Origin: Nocardioides sp. cx-173
GTDB taxonomy: Bacteria; Actinomycetota; Actinomycetes; Propionibacteriales; Nocardioidaceae
Length of the DNA stretch: 64,000 nucleotides
Assembly: GCF_021117365.1 (NCBI RefSeq)
Contig: NZ_CP088262.1
Location: forward strand, 1,240,001 to 1,304,000
Direction: 5' to 3'
Positions 20,034 through 29,350 of the stretch are shown in pieces. Made by a program: the position numbers and the translations under genes. The notes under the pieces were generated by a model. It made no database searches. It saw only the letters and a list, made by a program, of their open reading frames with translations, and was not told the DNA's origin. Each line of letters begins with the position of its first letter. Position 1 is the stretch's first letter.

Positions 20034-21260
20034 CTACTCGCGCTTGGTGAAGGCGACCTTCCCGCCGGGCAGGTGGGTCATCGAGTAGTTGGGGTGGTGG
20101 GCCAGGGTGTGGTGGCGTCGGCAGAGCAGGACGCCGTCCTCGACGGTGGTGTCACCGCCTTTAGACCAGGGGGTGAGGTGATGGGCCTGACACCATGCCG
20201 AGGGGCGTTCGCAGCCCTGGGCGTAGCAGCCGCCGTGCTGCACGGCCAATGCGATGCGTTGGGCCTTGGTGTGGAACCGGGCCTTGCGGCCGAGGTCGAG
20301 GACCTGGGACCGGGTGCCGAGGACGGCGGGGATGACTCCGGCCTGGCAGGCGAGCGTGCGGGCCAGGGCGGGGCTGATCCGGGTGCCGGTGTCGAGCTGG
20401 GCCGCCTTCAGCCCACCCATCAGCGTCTCGAGGGTCATGGTGACCACCACGGTGGCGTCCAGGCCGCCGGAGTCCGGGAGCCGGTCGACCGGGTAGCGCT
20501 GCACGTACTCGATCAGGGCGAGCCCCATCCCGTGCGGGGTACTGCCTTCCCCTCCGGCCTGGGGGTTGGCGATCGCGCCGAGCTGTTTGCGGAACCGGTC
20601 CGCGACGTGGGTGGGGATCTGGAATCGGCCGTAGGTGGCGCCGTGGCCGTCGTCGTGCAGCGTGAGCCGGGCCTTCTGCTCGGCCCGGCGTTCTTCGGCT
20701 TCGAGGGCCTTGGCCTCGTGGGCCTCGCCGACCTCGGGGGCGAGGACGTCGAGGATCCGTCTGCCCAGGATCCGCAACGCTCTCGCGTCGTGGTGCTCGG
20801 CCTGGCCCAGCAGGTGCGCGCGGGCCTCCGCGCGGACCTCGGGTGGCAGGTCCTCGGGCAGGGCGTCGACGGCTTCGACGATGACCTGGGCCTGGTCGGT
20901 GAGGATCACGCCTTTTGCGAGCGCGGCGGCGATGGTGTCGTGGCGCTCGAGGGCGTGGGCGAGCTTCATCGCTGTGGCGGTGGCGCGTTGGGTCTGGTGG
21001 GTGGTGTGGGCCCAGTAGACCGCGGTCGAGGTCGCGCCGGTCTCGACGCCGGCCTGGGTGGTGTCGGCGTGGGCGGCCAGGCGCAGCGTGAGCTCGTCGG
21101 CCTGGGCGCGCAGCCGGGTCGCGTCGGCCAGCGCCTGGGCGGTCTCGGTGGGGGTCATCGACCACACCGGGGTCTGGTTGAGGTCGGCGACTTGGGTGCG
21201 CAGCCGTGCCACTCCGGCGGCCACGGGGTGGCTCGCGGTGGGGGCGGCGGGGCTGCTCAT
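20034..21260 (-). CDS. DUF222 / HNH endonuclease domain protein
   Basis: 408 residues. An N-terminal helical DUF222 region ends in a C-terminal HNH nuclease motif (CERPSAWCQAHHLTPWS, then LLCRRHHTLAHH). Such genes occur in many copies in actinobacterial chromosomes and are often flanked by repeats; their role is not established (mobile or restriction-like functions are suggested). The ATG at 21260 starts MSSPAAPT; the longer frame reads through the flanking repeat. The right flank holds an inverted/direct repeat cluster. Confidence 0.82.
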   Translation of the reverse strand: MSSPAAPTASHPVAAGVARLRTQVADLNQTPVWSMTPTETAQALADATRLRAQADELTLRLAAHADTTQAGVETGATSTAVYWAHTTHQTQRATATAMKLAHALERHDTIAAALAKGVILTDQAQVIVEAVDALPEDLPPEVRAEARAHLLGQAEHHDARALRILGRRILDVLAPEVGEAHEAKALEAEERRAEQKARLTLHDDGHGATYGRFQIPTHVADRFRKQLGAIANPQAGGEGSTPHGMGLALIEYVQRYPVDRLPDSGGLDATVVVTMTLETLMGGLKAAQLDTGTRISPALARTLACQAGVIPAVLGTRSQVLDLGRKARFHTKAQRIALAVQHGGCYAQGCERPSAWCQAHHLTPWSKGGDTTVEDGVLLCRRHHTLAHHPNYSMTHLPGGKVAFTKRE

Positions 21261-21335
21261 AGGACTACTCAAGCAGGTGCCACCGACAGTGGGTGGGTTG
21301 AGAATCCCCTTTATCCACAGGGCATTCTCGCTCCT

Positions 21336-21487
21336 CGGTGGTCGAGGTGTGAAGGCGTGCAACGCCTGAGCCTCGAGACCTGGTGACCCGAGGTTGCTTG
21401 TCGGCTCACGGGGTCTCGAGGCTCGTCGCTGACGCTCCTCGCACCTCGACCACCGAAGCGCTGGCGCTCCTCGCGCCTCGACCACCG
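21336..21487. repeat. interspersed palindromic repeat cluster
   Basis: CGCTCCTCGCACCTCGACCA-CCG occurs at 21433-21455 and again with one change at 21465-21487. The motif CGGTGGTCGAGGTG (21336-21349) is its reverse complement, and GCCTCGAGACC (21370-21380) is the reverse complement of GGTCTCGAGGC (21412-21422), so the region can form a large nested hairpin. It fills the 237-bp gap between the sugar dehydrogenase stop and the HNH start and holds no gene. Confidence 0.75.
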
Positions 21488-21497
21488 GGGGTGGAGG

Positions 21498-22637
21498 TCA
21501 GGGGGCGACGAGGAGGATCTTGTCGTCGCCGTCGCGGGGGGTGCCGCGGGTGTCGCGGTTGCTGGTCATGACCCACAGGTTGCCGTCGGGGGCGACGGCG
21601 ACGGTGCGGACGCGGCCGTACTCGCCGATGAAGAAGCCCTCGGGCTCGACCGCGCGGTCGCCGTTGACGCGGACCCGCCAGAGCCGCTCGCCTCGGAGTG
21701 CGGCCATCCAGAGGTGGCCGTCGAGGTAGGCGAGGCCGGAGGGGGAGGAGTCGTCGGGGTTCCAGACCTGCTGGGGGTCGGTGAGGCCCTGACCGCCGCC
21801 CTCGCCCTCCACCTCGGGCCAGCCGTAGTTGGCGCCCGCGTCGATCCGGTTGAGCTCGTCGAACTCGTCCTGCCCGAACTCCGAGGCCCACAGGCTGCCG
21901 GCGTCGTCGAAGGCGAGGCCCTGGACGTTGCGGTGGCCCCACGACCAGACGGCGGTGCCGAACGGGTTGCCCGGCGCGGGCCGGCCGTCGGGCGTGAGGC
22001 GCAGGATCTTGCCGGCGAGGCCGTCTCGCTGCTGGGCGAGCTCCGGCTGCCCGGTCTCCCCGGTGGAGACGTAGAGGAGGCCGTCCGGGCCGAACTCCAG
22101 GCGGCCGCCGTCGTGGATGAAGCCGTTGGGGATGCCGGTGAGGATGGGCTCCGGGGTGCCGAGGCGGTCGCCGTCGAGGGTGGCGCGGACGACGCGGTTG
22201 TCGGAGTCGGTGCTGAGGTAGAGGTAGACGAGCCGGTCCTGGTCGAACTCGGGGGAGACCGCCAGCCCGAGCAGGCCGCCCTCGCCCTCCGGTGCGGCCT
22301 CATCCACGGTGCCGACCTCGGTGACCTGCCGGTCCTCTGCGGAGATCCGCAGCACCCTGCGGGTGTCGCGCTCGGTGACCAGCGCGTCGCCGTCGGGCAG
22401 GAAGTCCAGCCCCCACGGCGCCTCGAGCCCGGTGGCGACCTCCTCCACCACCTGCGGGCCGGCCGGGGCGGCGCTCGAGGGCGGCGCGGAGTCCGACGGG
22501 GACGGGGTCGAGGTGTCATCGGCGGACGGGGTGCCGGACGGGGTGCCGGTGATCGTCACCTCGCTCTCGTTGCCGCCCTGCCCGCAGCCGGCGAGCAGCA
22601 GCGCGGCAGCGGCGACGCCGGCGGTCAGCAGCCGCAC
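21498..22637 (-). CDS. PQQ-dependent soluble aldose-sugar dehydrogenase-like lipoprotein
   Basis: 379 residues. Lipoprotein signal with lipobox LLLAGC (Cys18), a Ser/Thr/Pro linker, then a six-bladed propeller of the GSDH/YliI type. Typical motifs are EAPWGLDFLPDG, HDGGRLEFGPDGLLYVSTGE and HRNVQGLAF. It would oxidise sugars at the outer face of the membrane using PQQ and calcium. GTG start one base beyond the upstream hydrolase stop, so co-transcribed with it. PQQ synthesis genes are not in the window. Confidence 0.84.
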   Translation of the reverse strand: MRLLTAGVAAAALLLAGCGQGGNESEVTITGTPSGTPSADDTSTPSPSDSAPPSSAAPAGPQVVEEVATGLEAPWGLDFLPDGDALVTERDTRRVLRISAEDRQVTEVGTVDEAAPEGEGGLLGLAVSPEFDQDRLVYLYLSTDSDNRVVRATLDGDRLGTPEPILTGIPNGFIHDGGRLEFGPDGLLYVSTGETGQPELAQQRDGLAGKILRLTPDGRPAPGNPFGTAVWSWGHRNVQGLAFDDAGSLWASEFGQDEFDELNRIDAGANYGWPEVEGEGGGQGLTDPQQVWNPDDSSPSGLAYLDGHLWMAALRGERLWRVRVNGDRAVEPEGFFIGEYGRVRTVAVAPDGNLWVMTSNRDTRGTPRDGDDKILLVAP

Positions 22638-22638
22638 C

Positions 22639-23553
22639 TCAGCCCACCCGCGCCAGGAAGTCGACCAGCAGGCGGTGGACCTGGTCGGGCTTCTCCATCT
22701 GGATGAAGTGCGACCCGCTCAGCTCGGCGTACGTCGCGTCCTTGACCCGCCCGGCCGCGGTCGCCATGTGGCGGGTGCCGGCCAGGACGTCGTAGCGCCC
22801 CGCGACGAAGGCGCACGGGACGCTCACCTTGCTGAGGGAGACCCGCCCGTGTCGCGAGGTGCTGAGGGCCAGCTGCATGTACCAGCCGATCGGCGTCGTG
22901 AGGAACTCGCTCACCGCCGTCGCGGCGAGCTCGGTGTCCGCCACCGGGAACATGAAGCCGGAGTGGGACAGCACCCGGATCGCACGAGGCCCGATCGGGA
23001 GCCGGGACGCGATCGGGGTGAGCGCCCAGTCGCTGTAGCGCAGGACGTGGGTCAGCCCCACGGTCACCGTGCGGGCGACCGCTCGGGGGAGCCGCAGGGG
23101 GCCCAGCATGGTGCCAAACGTGTCGCCCGGTACGCCGGCGACGGCGAACAGCCCCCGCACCCGCTCGGGATGGCGCACCGCCATCTCGAACATCGTGTTG
23201 ACCCCCATCGACCAGCCCATCAGCACGGCCCGGTCGACGCCGAAGTGGTCCATGACCGAGAGCCCGTCCTCGACGAAGTGCTCGATCTCGATGTGGCTGG
23301 GATCCGCGGGGCGCTCCGAGCCGCCGGTGCCGCGGTGGTTCCACGAGACGACGCGCACGCCGCAGTCGGGGCGCAGCAGTGCCGGCCAGGCGTAGGCGCT
23401 GGTGCCGAGCCCGTTGCAGAGCACGACGGTGGGGCCCTCGATGGCGCCCTCGGGGTCGTTGGTCCAGGCGCGGATCACCGTCCCGTCATCGGAGAGCACG
23501 TCATGGAACGACAGGGCCGGGCTGGTCGTCGCCCGGGCTGCGGAGGTCGGCAT
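22639..23553 (-). CDS. alpha/beta hydrolase
   Basis: 304 residues, alpha/beta-hydrolase fold. Oxyanion region LCNGLGTSAYAWPAL, nucleophile elbow GWSMG, acid in AGRYDVLAG and histidine in SGSHFIQ. The substrate is not readable. CACAAT 6 nt before the ATG suggests a leaderless transcript shared with the sugar dehydrogenase. Confidence 0.83.
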   Translation of the reverse strand: MPTSAARATTSPALSFHDVLSDDGTVIRAWTNDPEGAIEGPTVVLCNGLGTSAYAWPALLRPDCGVRVVSWNHRGTGGSERPADPSHIEIEHFVEDGLSVMDHFGVDRAVLMGWSMGVNTMFEMAVRHPERVRGLFAVAGVPGDTFGTMLGPLRLPRAVARTVTVGLTHVLRYSDWALTPIASRLPIGPRAIRVLSHSGFMFPVADTELAATAVSEFLTTPIGWYMQLALSTSRHGRVSLSKVSVPCAFVAGRYDVLAGTRHMATAAGRVKDATYAELSGSHFIQMEKPDQVHRLLVDFLARVG

Positions 23554-23589
23554 GCACCGATTGTGCCCCAGCCGGCCGGTCGGAAGGGC

Positions 23590-23808
23590 TCAACCGTGCG
23601 CCGCGTGCGGCGCGGCGACCTCCTCGCGTGGCGCCAGCAGCGCCGCGAAGAAGTCCTCGACCTCCTGGCGCTCGGCCCGACGCTGGGCGCACTCGGTCGA
23701 CGCCACGATGGCGTTGCGGCGGGCCGCCTGCTGGGAGCCGACGGCCCACCGATGGACGGCGTCGCGGGCCGATCCCACGAGGGCGGGTGGTGCGATCGCG
23801 ACGAACAT
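23590..23808 (-). CDS. small hypothetical protein (72 aa)
   Basis: 72 residues starting MFVAIAPPALVGSARDAVHR, rich in Ala/Arg and mostly helical (SQQAARRNAIVASTECAQRR). GGGAG 5 nt upstream of the ATG at 23808 supports this start; an in-frame ATG at 23952 would add a basic tail with no apparent ribosome-binding site. No family recognised. It is a plausible real gene because it fills the gap between the EamA exporter and the hydrolase on the same strand. Confidence 0.5.
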   Translation of the reverse strand: MFVAIAPPALVGSARDAVHRWAVGSQQAARRNAIVASTECAQRRAERQEVEDFFAALLAPREEVAAPHAAHG

Positions 23809-23920
23809 GGCGGCTCCCGAGCTTGCTGGCTGCGTCGGGGTCGACACTAGCGACGCGGGGCGTCGGGAGCGTCTCCTGCGTGTGACATCCAGGTGACGAG
23901 AGCGCTGCGGGACTCCCGTC

Positions 23921-24790
23921 CTAGTCCGGCACCGGCTCGGCGATGGTGGCACCGGACCGGGTGGCGCCGATGCTGGCGGCGACGACGCAGGCCATGGCGA
24001 CGAGCTGGGCCGGGGTCAGCAGCTCGTGCAGGACGACCAGGCCGGCGAGCGCGGCGGCGGCCGGCTCCAGGCTCATCAGGATGCCGAACACCGCGGGGCG
24101 CAGCGAGCGCAGCGCGACCAGCTCGCAGGTGTAGGGGATCACCGAGCTGAGCAGGCCGACGGCGGCGCCGATGAGCAGGATCCGCGGGTCGGCGAGCGCC
24201 GTGCCGCCGGCGCCGAGCGCGAACGGCAGCAGCAGCGCTGTGGCGACCACGCTGGCCAGCGTGAGCCCGTCGAAGCCGGGCCAGCGTCGCCCGGTCGAGG
24301 CGCTGAGCAGGATGTACGCCGCCCACGCGGCGCCCGCGAGCAGCGCGAACAGGACGCCGGCGATCGACAGGTCGGCCCGCTCGAAGCCCAGCAGCGCCAC
24401 GCCGGCGGCCGCGAGCAGCACCCACACCAGGTCGCGCGGTCGCCGCGACCCGATCACGGCCAGCGTGAGCGGACCGACGAACTCGATGGTCACCGCGATC
24501 CCGAGCGGGATCCGGGAGAAGGACTGGTAGATCGCCCAGTTCATGAGCCCGAGGCTGAGCCCGAAGCCGAGCACGACCAGCCAGTCCTGACGGGAGCGGC
24601 CGCGCAGCGTGGGCCGCGCGAGCAGCCAGAGGATGACCGAGCTGGCCACCAGCCGCAGCCACACGATGGCGGTCGGCGAGACCTCGTCGAAGAGGCTCTT
24701 GGCCACGCCGGCCCCGAGCTGGACCGACAGGATCCCGACCAGGACCAGCCAGATGGGCGAGACGGCCGGCGATGACTTTGCGGCGCTCAC
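23921..24790 (-). CDS. EamA/DMT-family transporter (RhtA-like)
   Basis: 289 residues with ten hydrophobic helices in two EamA halves (LGAGVAKSLFDEVSPTAIVW and the repeat RPAVFGILMSLEPAAAALAG). The pattern resembles threonine/homoserine exporter RhtA. GTG start with TAGGGT exactly 6 nt upstream (24797-24802, minus strand), a leaderless signature. Substrate inferred only from family. Confidence 0.83.
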   Translation of the reverse strand: MSAAKSSPAVSPIWLVLVGILSVQLGAGVAKSLFDEVSPTAIVWLRLVASSVILWLLARPTLRGRSRQDWLVVLGFGLSLGLMNWAIYQSFSRIPLGIAVTIEFVGPLTLAVIGSRRPRDLVWVLLAAAGVALLGFERADLSIAGVLFALLAGAAWAAYILLSASTGRRWPGFDGLTLASVVATALLLPFALGAGGTALADPRILLIGAAVGLLSSVIPYTCELVALRSLRPAVFGILMSLEPAAAALAGLVVLHELLTPAQLVAMACVVAASIGATRSGATIAEPVPD

Positions 24791-24839
24791 CAGGTCACCC
24801 TAGGAGCAGGTGTACCCGCGCGCGGACAAGGGAGCCAGG

Positions 24840-25916
24840 ATGGGCACGGTACTGATGGTCGGGACCCGCAAGGGCCTGTGGGTGGGCCGGTCGGACGACG
24901 ACCGGCAGGATTGGGAGTTCACCGGGCCCCACCACGACATGGAGGAGGTCTACTCCTGCCTCGTCGACCTGCGGGGCGAGACGCCGCGGCTCTACTCCGG
25001 CGCGTCCTCGATGTGGCTCGGCCCCCAGGTGCGCTGGTCCGACGACCTCGGCGCGACCTGGCAGGAGGGCGAGGGCGTCCGCTTCCCCGAGGGGTACGAC
25101 GCCTCGGTCGAGCGGGTCTGGCAGCTGGCCCTCGGAGTGGACCCCGGCGTCGTCTGGGCAGGCACCGAGCCCGGCGCCGTCTGGCGCTCGACGGACGGCG
25201 CGCGCACCTTCGCACTCGAGGAGGCCCTGTGGCACCACCCGCAGCGGCCGGAGTGGGGCGCCGGCTTCGGCGGCCAGGCCTTCCACACGATCCTGCCGCA
25301 CCCCACGAACCCCGACTCGGTGACGGTGGCGATCTCCACGGGCGGGGTCTACCAGACCACGGACGGCGGTGGCTCCTGGACGGCGCGCAACCAGGGCATC
25401 CGCGCGGAGTTCCTGCCCGAGGGCCAGCAGTACCCCGAGTTCGGGCAGTGCGTGCACAAGGTGACCCGCCACCCCTCGCGTCCCGAGCGGCTCTACCTGC
25501 AGAACCACGGCGGCGTCTACCGCTCCGACGACGAGGCCGGCAGCTGGGACTACATCGGCGACGGGCTGCCCTCGGACTTCGGCTTCCCCGTGGTGGTCCA
25601 CCCGCACGATCCGGACACGATCTTCGTCTTCCCGATCGGCGCCGGCGACGGCCGCTACCCGCCGGCCGCGAAGGCGCGGGTCTACCGGTCCCGCGATGCC
25701 GGCGACACGTGGGAGGAGCTCGGCAACGGGCTGCCCGACGACTTCTACGTCGGGGTCATGCGCGACGCCATGACCGCCGACGGCCACGACGCCGCCGGCC
25801 TGTACGTCGGTGCCCGCAACGGTGCGGTGTGGGGCTCGGCGGACGCGGGGGAGAGCTGGCGCCAGCTGGTCTGCAACCTGCCGGACGTGCTGGTGGTCCG
25901 CGCGGCGAGCGTCTAG
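24840..25916 (+). CDS. BNR/Asp-box beta-propeller protein
   Basis: 358 residues with five or more Asp-box repeats (VWRSTDGARTF, VYQTTDGGGSWTAR, VYRSDDEAGSWDYI, VYRSRDAGDTWEEL, VWGSADAGESWRQL). This is a sialidase/Vps10-like propeller. There is no signal peptide and the sialidase arginine triad was not identified, so a glycosidase role is not claimed. The ATG at 24840 has GGGAG upstream. Its stop shares the palindromic CTAG with the stop of the convergent GH65 gene. Confidence 0.78.
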   Translation: MGTVLMVGTRKGLWVGRSDDDRQDWEFTGPHHDMEEVYSCLVDLRGETPRLYSGASSMWLGPQVRWSDDLGATWQEGEGVRFPEGYDASVERVWQLALGVDPGVVWAGTEPGAVWRSTDGARTFALEEALWHHPQRPEWGAGFGGQAFHTILPHPTNPDSVTVAISTGGVYQTTDGGGSWTARNQGIRAEFLPEGQQYPEFGQCVHKVTRHPSRPERLYLQNHGGVYRSDDEAGSWDYIGDGLPSDFGFPVVVHPHDPDTIFVFPIGAGDGRYPPAAKARVYRSRDAGDTWEELGNGLPDDFYVGVMRDAMTADGHDAAGLYVGARNGAVWGSADAGESWRQLVCNLPDVLVVRAASV

Positions 25917-28528
25917 CGCTCGGTCAGCAGCGGGCCCATCGGCGGCGGGTCGGGCGGCAGCGGGGTCTCCTCCTGCCCGTCCTCGTGGAACACCATCGGC
26001 TCCGGCACGCCCGCGGTGATCTGGGTGCCGTCGGCGCGGTGACCGCCGACCAGCGGTCGGTAGTCCAGGTCGCCGTCGATGCGGGCGCCGTGGGCGTCCA
26101 GCTCGACCTCCAGCGGCTGGCCGGGGGTCACGACGTGGATGGCACCGCGTACGCGCAGGATCACCCGGTCCTCCGGCTCGACCGCGAGCCCGTCGGAGTC
26201 CTCGGTCACGGCCTCGCCGAGCTCGGTGTTGGCGCCCTCGACGCTCACCCGGAACCGCCCGGAGGTGACCTCGACGCGCATCCGCGAGCCGCGCCAGGTC
26301 AGGGGGAAGCGCAGCGCCTCCCAGCCGTCGGGCAGCCGCGGGTCAAAGGTGAGCTCCGCGCCGTAGGCGCGCATGCCGGCGAAGCCGAAGACCAGGGCGC
26401 TCCACACGCCGCCCGCGGAGGCGACGTGCAGGCCGTCGACGGTGTTGCCGTGCAGGTTCGCGAGGTCGACGTAGAGCGCGGCGCGGAAGTAGTTGAGCGC
26501 CTCGTCGTGGTAGCCGACCTCGGCCGCCATGATCGCCTGGGCCACCGCCGAGAGGGTCGAGTCACCGGTGGTGATGGGGTCGTAGTACTCGAAGTCGGCC
26601 CGCTTCTCCTCCCGCGTGAACCGGTCGCCGTGCAGGAACAGCGCCATCACGACGTCGGCCTGCTTGAGCACCTGGAACCGGTAGATCACCAGCGGGTGGT
26701 AGTGCAGCATCAGCGGCCGGTTCTCCGGGGGCGTGCGGGAGAGGTCCCACACCTCCCGGTCGAGGAAGAAGTCGTCCTGGGGGTGGATGCCCAGCCCCTC
26801 GTCGAAGGGGATGTGCATCCCCGCGGCGCACCGGCGCCACTCGTCGACCTCGTCCATGCTGACCCCGAGGCGGTGCACGAGCTGGGAGTACTCGACGGGG
26901 TGGTGGTCGCGCATCAGCTCCACGGTGGCGACAGCCTGCTCGAGGTTGAAGCGGGCCATCACGTTGGTGAAGAGGTTGTTGTTGACGACTGTCGTGTACT
27001 CGTCGGGGCCGGTCACGCCGTGGATGTGGAAGGAGCGCTCACCGTTGCTGCGCCAGAACCCGAGGTCGGCCCACATCCGCGCGGTCTCGACGAGGACGTC
27101 GATGCCGTCGCGCAGCAGGAAGCCGAGGTCGCCGGAGCCGGCGACGTACTGCATGAGCGCGTAGACGATGTCGGCGTCGATGTGCACCTGGGCGCTGCCG
27201 GCGGCGTAGTAGGCCGAGGCCTCCTCGCCGTTGATGGTGCGCCACGGGTAGAGCGCGCCGCTCTGGGCCATCTCCCGGGCGCGGGTCCGCGCCGCGGGGA
27301 GCATCCGGGTGCGGAAGTGCAGCAGGTTGCGGGCCAGGTGCGGCTGGGTGAAGGTCAGGAACGGCGCGACGTAGATCTCGGAGTCCCAGAAGTAGTGGCC
27401 CTCGTAGCCGGAGCCGGAGACCCCCTTGGCCGGCACGCCCTGCTGGTCGGCGCGGGCGCTGGCCTGCGCGAGCGTGAACAGGTTGAAGCGGATCGCCTGC
27501 TGCTGGGCGTCGTCCCCGGGGACCTGGACGTCGGTGTGCTGCCAGAACCGGTCGTACCACTCGCGCTGCTCGTCGGCGTAGTGGGCGACGCCGTGCCGCG
27601 CCGCGCGGTCGAGGGTGCGGTCGCAGCGGTCGGAGAGCTCGCGGACCGGCACGCCCCGCGAGGTGTGGTAGGCGACGGTCTTCTCCAGGCGCACGGTCCG
27701 CCCCTGGGTGGCGTCGACCCGGATCACCAGCTTGGTGAGGTCCTGGTGCTCGCGTACGACGGTCTCGTGCTCGTCCTCGGTCGTGAGCCGGTGGTCGGCG
27801 GCGACGGCGATCGTCATCCCCGAGTTGGCGCACCGGTAGCCGAGCATCATCCGGTCCTCGCGGGCGTAGTGCTCCTCGGGCATCAGGACCCGGCCCTCGA
27901 AGGTGGCGGTCTTGCGCGGGTCGCCCTTCTCGCCCATGGCGGCCGACGGGACGTGGTACTCGTCCTCGCCGTCCTGGCGGTTCAGCACCTGCGAGGAGAT
28001 CACCAGGGGCGCGTCGCCCTCGAGCATGGTGACCTCGAGGGTCAGGATCGCCAGGTGGCGCTGGGTCATCGAGACCATGCGGGTCGAGTCGATGCGCACG
28101 CGCTTGCCCGACGGCGTACGCCAGATCAGGCTGCGGCGCAGCATGCCGTCGCGGAAGTCGAGGACCCGCTCGTAGTGCTCGAGGTCGGCGGTGCCGATGA
28201 TGAGCGGCTCGTCGTCGACGTAGAGCTTGAGCAGCTTGGCGTCGGGGGCGTTGACGATGGTCTGACCGGTGCGGGCGAAGCCGAACGCGGCCTCGGCGTG
28301 GCGGATCGGCCAGGTCTCGTGGAAGCCGTTGACGAAGGTGCCGTGGGCGAACGCGTCGCGGCCCTCCTCGGGGTTGCCGCGCATGCCGAGGTAGCCGTTG
28401 GCCACGGTGAACAGGGTCTCGGTGACGCCGAGGTCCTCGGCGCGGTACGCGCACTCGACCAGGCGCCACGGGTCGACGGGGAACCGGCCCCGGTCCATGG
28501 GGTCCTCGGTCACGGCCTGGCCGATCAC
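25913..28528 (-). CDS. glycoside hydrolase family 65 disaccharide phosphorylase
   Basis: 871 residues. N-terminal beta-sandwich (LFTVANGYLGMRGNPEEG), (alpha/alpha)6 barrel with the catalytic glutamate in HGVTGPDEYTTVVNNN, conserved GYEGHYFWDSEIY, and phosphate-site HGNTVDGLHVASAGG. GH65 enzymes phosphorolyse maltose, trehalose, kojibiose or nigerose to glucose plus beta-glucose-1-phosphate; which one cannot be told. The next gene is a beta-phosphoglucomutase, overlapping by ATGA, which uses exactly that product. Confidence 0.93.
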   Translation of the reverse strand: MIGQAVTEDPMDRGRFPVDPWRLVECAYRAEDLGVTETLFTVANGYLGMRGNPEEGRDAFAHGTFVNGFHETWPIRHAEAAFGFARTGQTIVNAPDAKLLKLYVDDEPLIIGTADLEHYERVLDFRDGMLRRSLIWRTPSGKRVRIDSTRMVSMTQRHLAILTLEVTMLEGDAPLVISSQVLNRQDGEDEYHVPSAAMGEKGDPRKTATFEGRVLMPEEHYAREDRMMLGYRCANSGMTIAVAADHRLTTEDEHETVVREHQDLTKLVIRVDATQGRTVRLEKTVAYHTSRGVPVRELSDRCDRTLDRAARHGVAHYADEQREWYDRFWQHTDVQVPGDDAQQQAIRFNLFTLAQASARADQQGVPAKGVSGSGYEGHYFWDSEIYVAPFLTFTQPHLARNLLHFRTRMLPAARTRAREMAQSGALYPWRTINGEEASAYYAAGSAQVHIDADIVYALMQYVAGSGDLGFLLRDGIDVLVETARMWADLGFWRSNGERSFHIHGVTGPDEYTTVVNNNLFTNVMARFNLEQAVATVELMRDHHPVEYSQLVHRLGVSMDEVDEWRRCAAGMHIPFDEGLGIHPQDDFFLDREVWDLSRTPPENRPLMLHYHPLVIYRFQVLKQADVVMALFLHGDRFTREEKRADFEYYDPITTGDSTLSAVAQAIMAAEVGYHDEALNYFRAALYVDLANLHGNTVDGLHVASAGGVWSALVFGFAGMRAYGAELTFDPRLPDGWEALRFPLTWRGSRMRVEVTSGRFRVSVEGANTELGEAVTEDSDGLAVEPEDRVILRVRGAIHVVTPGQPLEVELDAHGARIDGDLDYRPLVGGHRADGTQITAGVPEPMVFHEDGQEETPLPPDPPPMGPLLTER

Positions 28529-29265
28529 GCGAGCGTCTCCGCCAGGTCCGCGACGACGACGTCGGCGCCGGCGTCGGTGAGCGCCTCGGGGCCGGCTCCG
28601 CGGTCGACGCCGACGACCAGCCCGAAGCTTCCGGCCCGGCCGGCGCGCACGCCGGACACGGCGTCCTCCAGCACCACCGAGGTCGCGGCCGTGGCGCCGA
28701 GCACCTCCGCCGCGTGCAAAAAGGTGTCGGGGGCGGGCTTGCCCCGCAGCCCGAGCTCCTTGGCGACCGCGCCGTCGACGACGCTCTGGAACCGGTCGGC
28801 CAGCCCGGCCGCCTCGAGCACCACCGGTGCGTTGGCCGAGGAGGAGACCACCGCGAGCGGCAGGCCCAGGCCGCGGAGGTGGTCCAGCAGCCGAACGGAG
28901 CCGGGGTAGGCCGTCACCCCGTCGCGCGCCAGCACCTCGTTGAACGCGTCGTTCTTGCGGTTGCCCAGGCCCTTGATCGTCCGGGCCGTGCCGGGGTCGT
29001 CGTCCTCTCCCTCGGGCAGCTCGATCCCCCGCGAGGCGAGGAAGTCGCGTACGCCGTCGTAGCGCGGCTTGCCGTCGACGTGGGCGAAGTAGTCGGCGTC
29101 GGTGTAGGGGGCGGTGTCGCCGCCGCCGCCGTAGGAGCCGAGGAACCCGTTGAACATCTCAGCCCAGGCGCGCATGTGCACCTCGGCGGTCGGGGTGACC
29201 ACGCCGTCGAGGTCGAAGAGGACCGCGTCGAAGTCGGTCCAGGGCACGGCGTGGGCGGAGGTCAT
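28525..29265 (-). CDS. beta-phosphoglucomutase-type HAD hydrolase
   Basis: 246 residues. HAD motif I FDLDGVVTPT, motif II VVSSSANAPV, motif III lysine in LRGKPAPDTF, and motif IV VLEDAVSGVRAG. The cap region (GLGNRKNDAFNEVL) matches beta-PGM enzymes that convert beta-glucose-1-phosphate to glucose-6-phosphate. First gene of the operon with the GH65 phosphorylase. TAGGCT lies 6 nt before the ATG. Confidence 0.87.
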   Translation of the reverse strand: MTSAHAVPWTDFDAVLFDLDGVVTPTAEVHMRAWAEMFNGFLGSYGGGGDTAPYTDADYFAHVDGKPRYDGVRDFLASRGIELPEGEDDDPGTARTIKGLGNRKNDAFNEVLARDGVTAYPGSVRLLDHLRGLGLPLAVVSSSANAPVVLEAAGLADRFQSVVDGAVAKELGLRGKPAPDTFLHAAEVLGATAATSVVLEDAVSGVRAGRAGSFGLVVGVDRGAGPEALTDAGADVVVADLAETLA

Positions 29266-29350
29266 GGCTCCAGCCTAGGGATGTGCCCGAGGTCACCGGC
29301 TGCTGAGATCCACAGGTCGTGTCGTGGGCCACGCCGATAGGCTCGTCAGC
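29266..29350. promoter_or_regulatory. divergent leaderless promoters for the beta-pgm/GH65 operon and ilvD
   Basis: On the minus strand TAGGCT ends 6 nt before the 29265 start. On the plus strand TAGGCT (29338-29343) ends 7 nt before the ilvD ATG. Both are -10-like elements at leaderless spacing within an 85-bp gap. No clear operator seen. Confidence 0.55.

Noticed and set aside
24840..25916. Calling the BNR-repeat protein a sialidase.
   Set aside because: Asp-box repeats are present, but the arginine triad, catalytic Tyr/Glu pair and signal peptide were not found.
24878..28909. A very long plus-strand open frame across the BNR, GH65 and beta-PGM region.
   Set aside because: It is the antisense shadow of the GH65 gene in high-GC sequence: low-complexity Arg/Gly/Val/Asp composition, no motifs, and overlapping well-supported genes.
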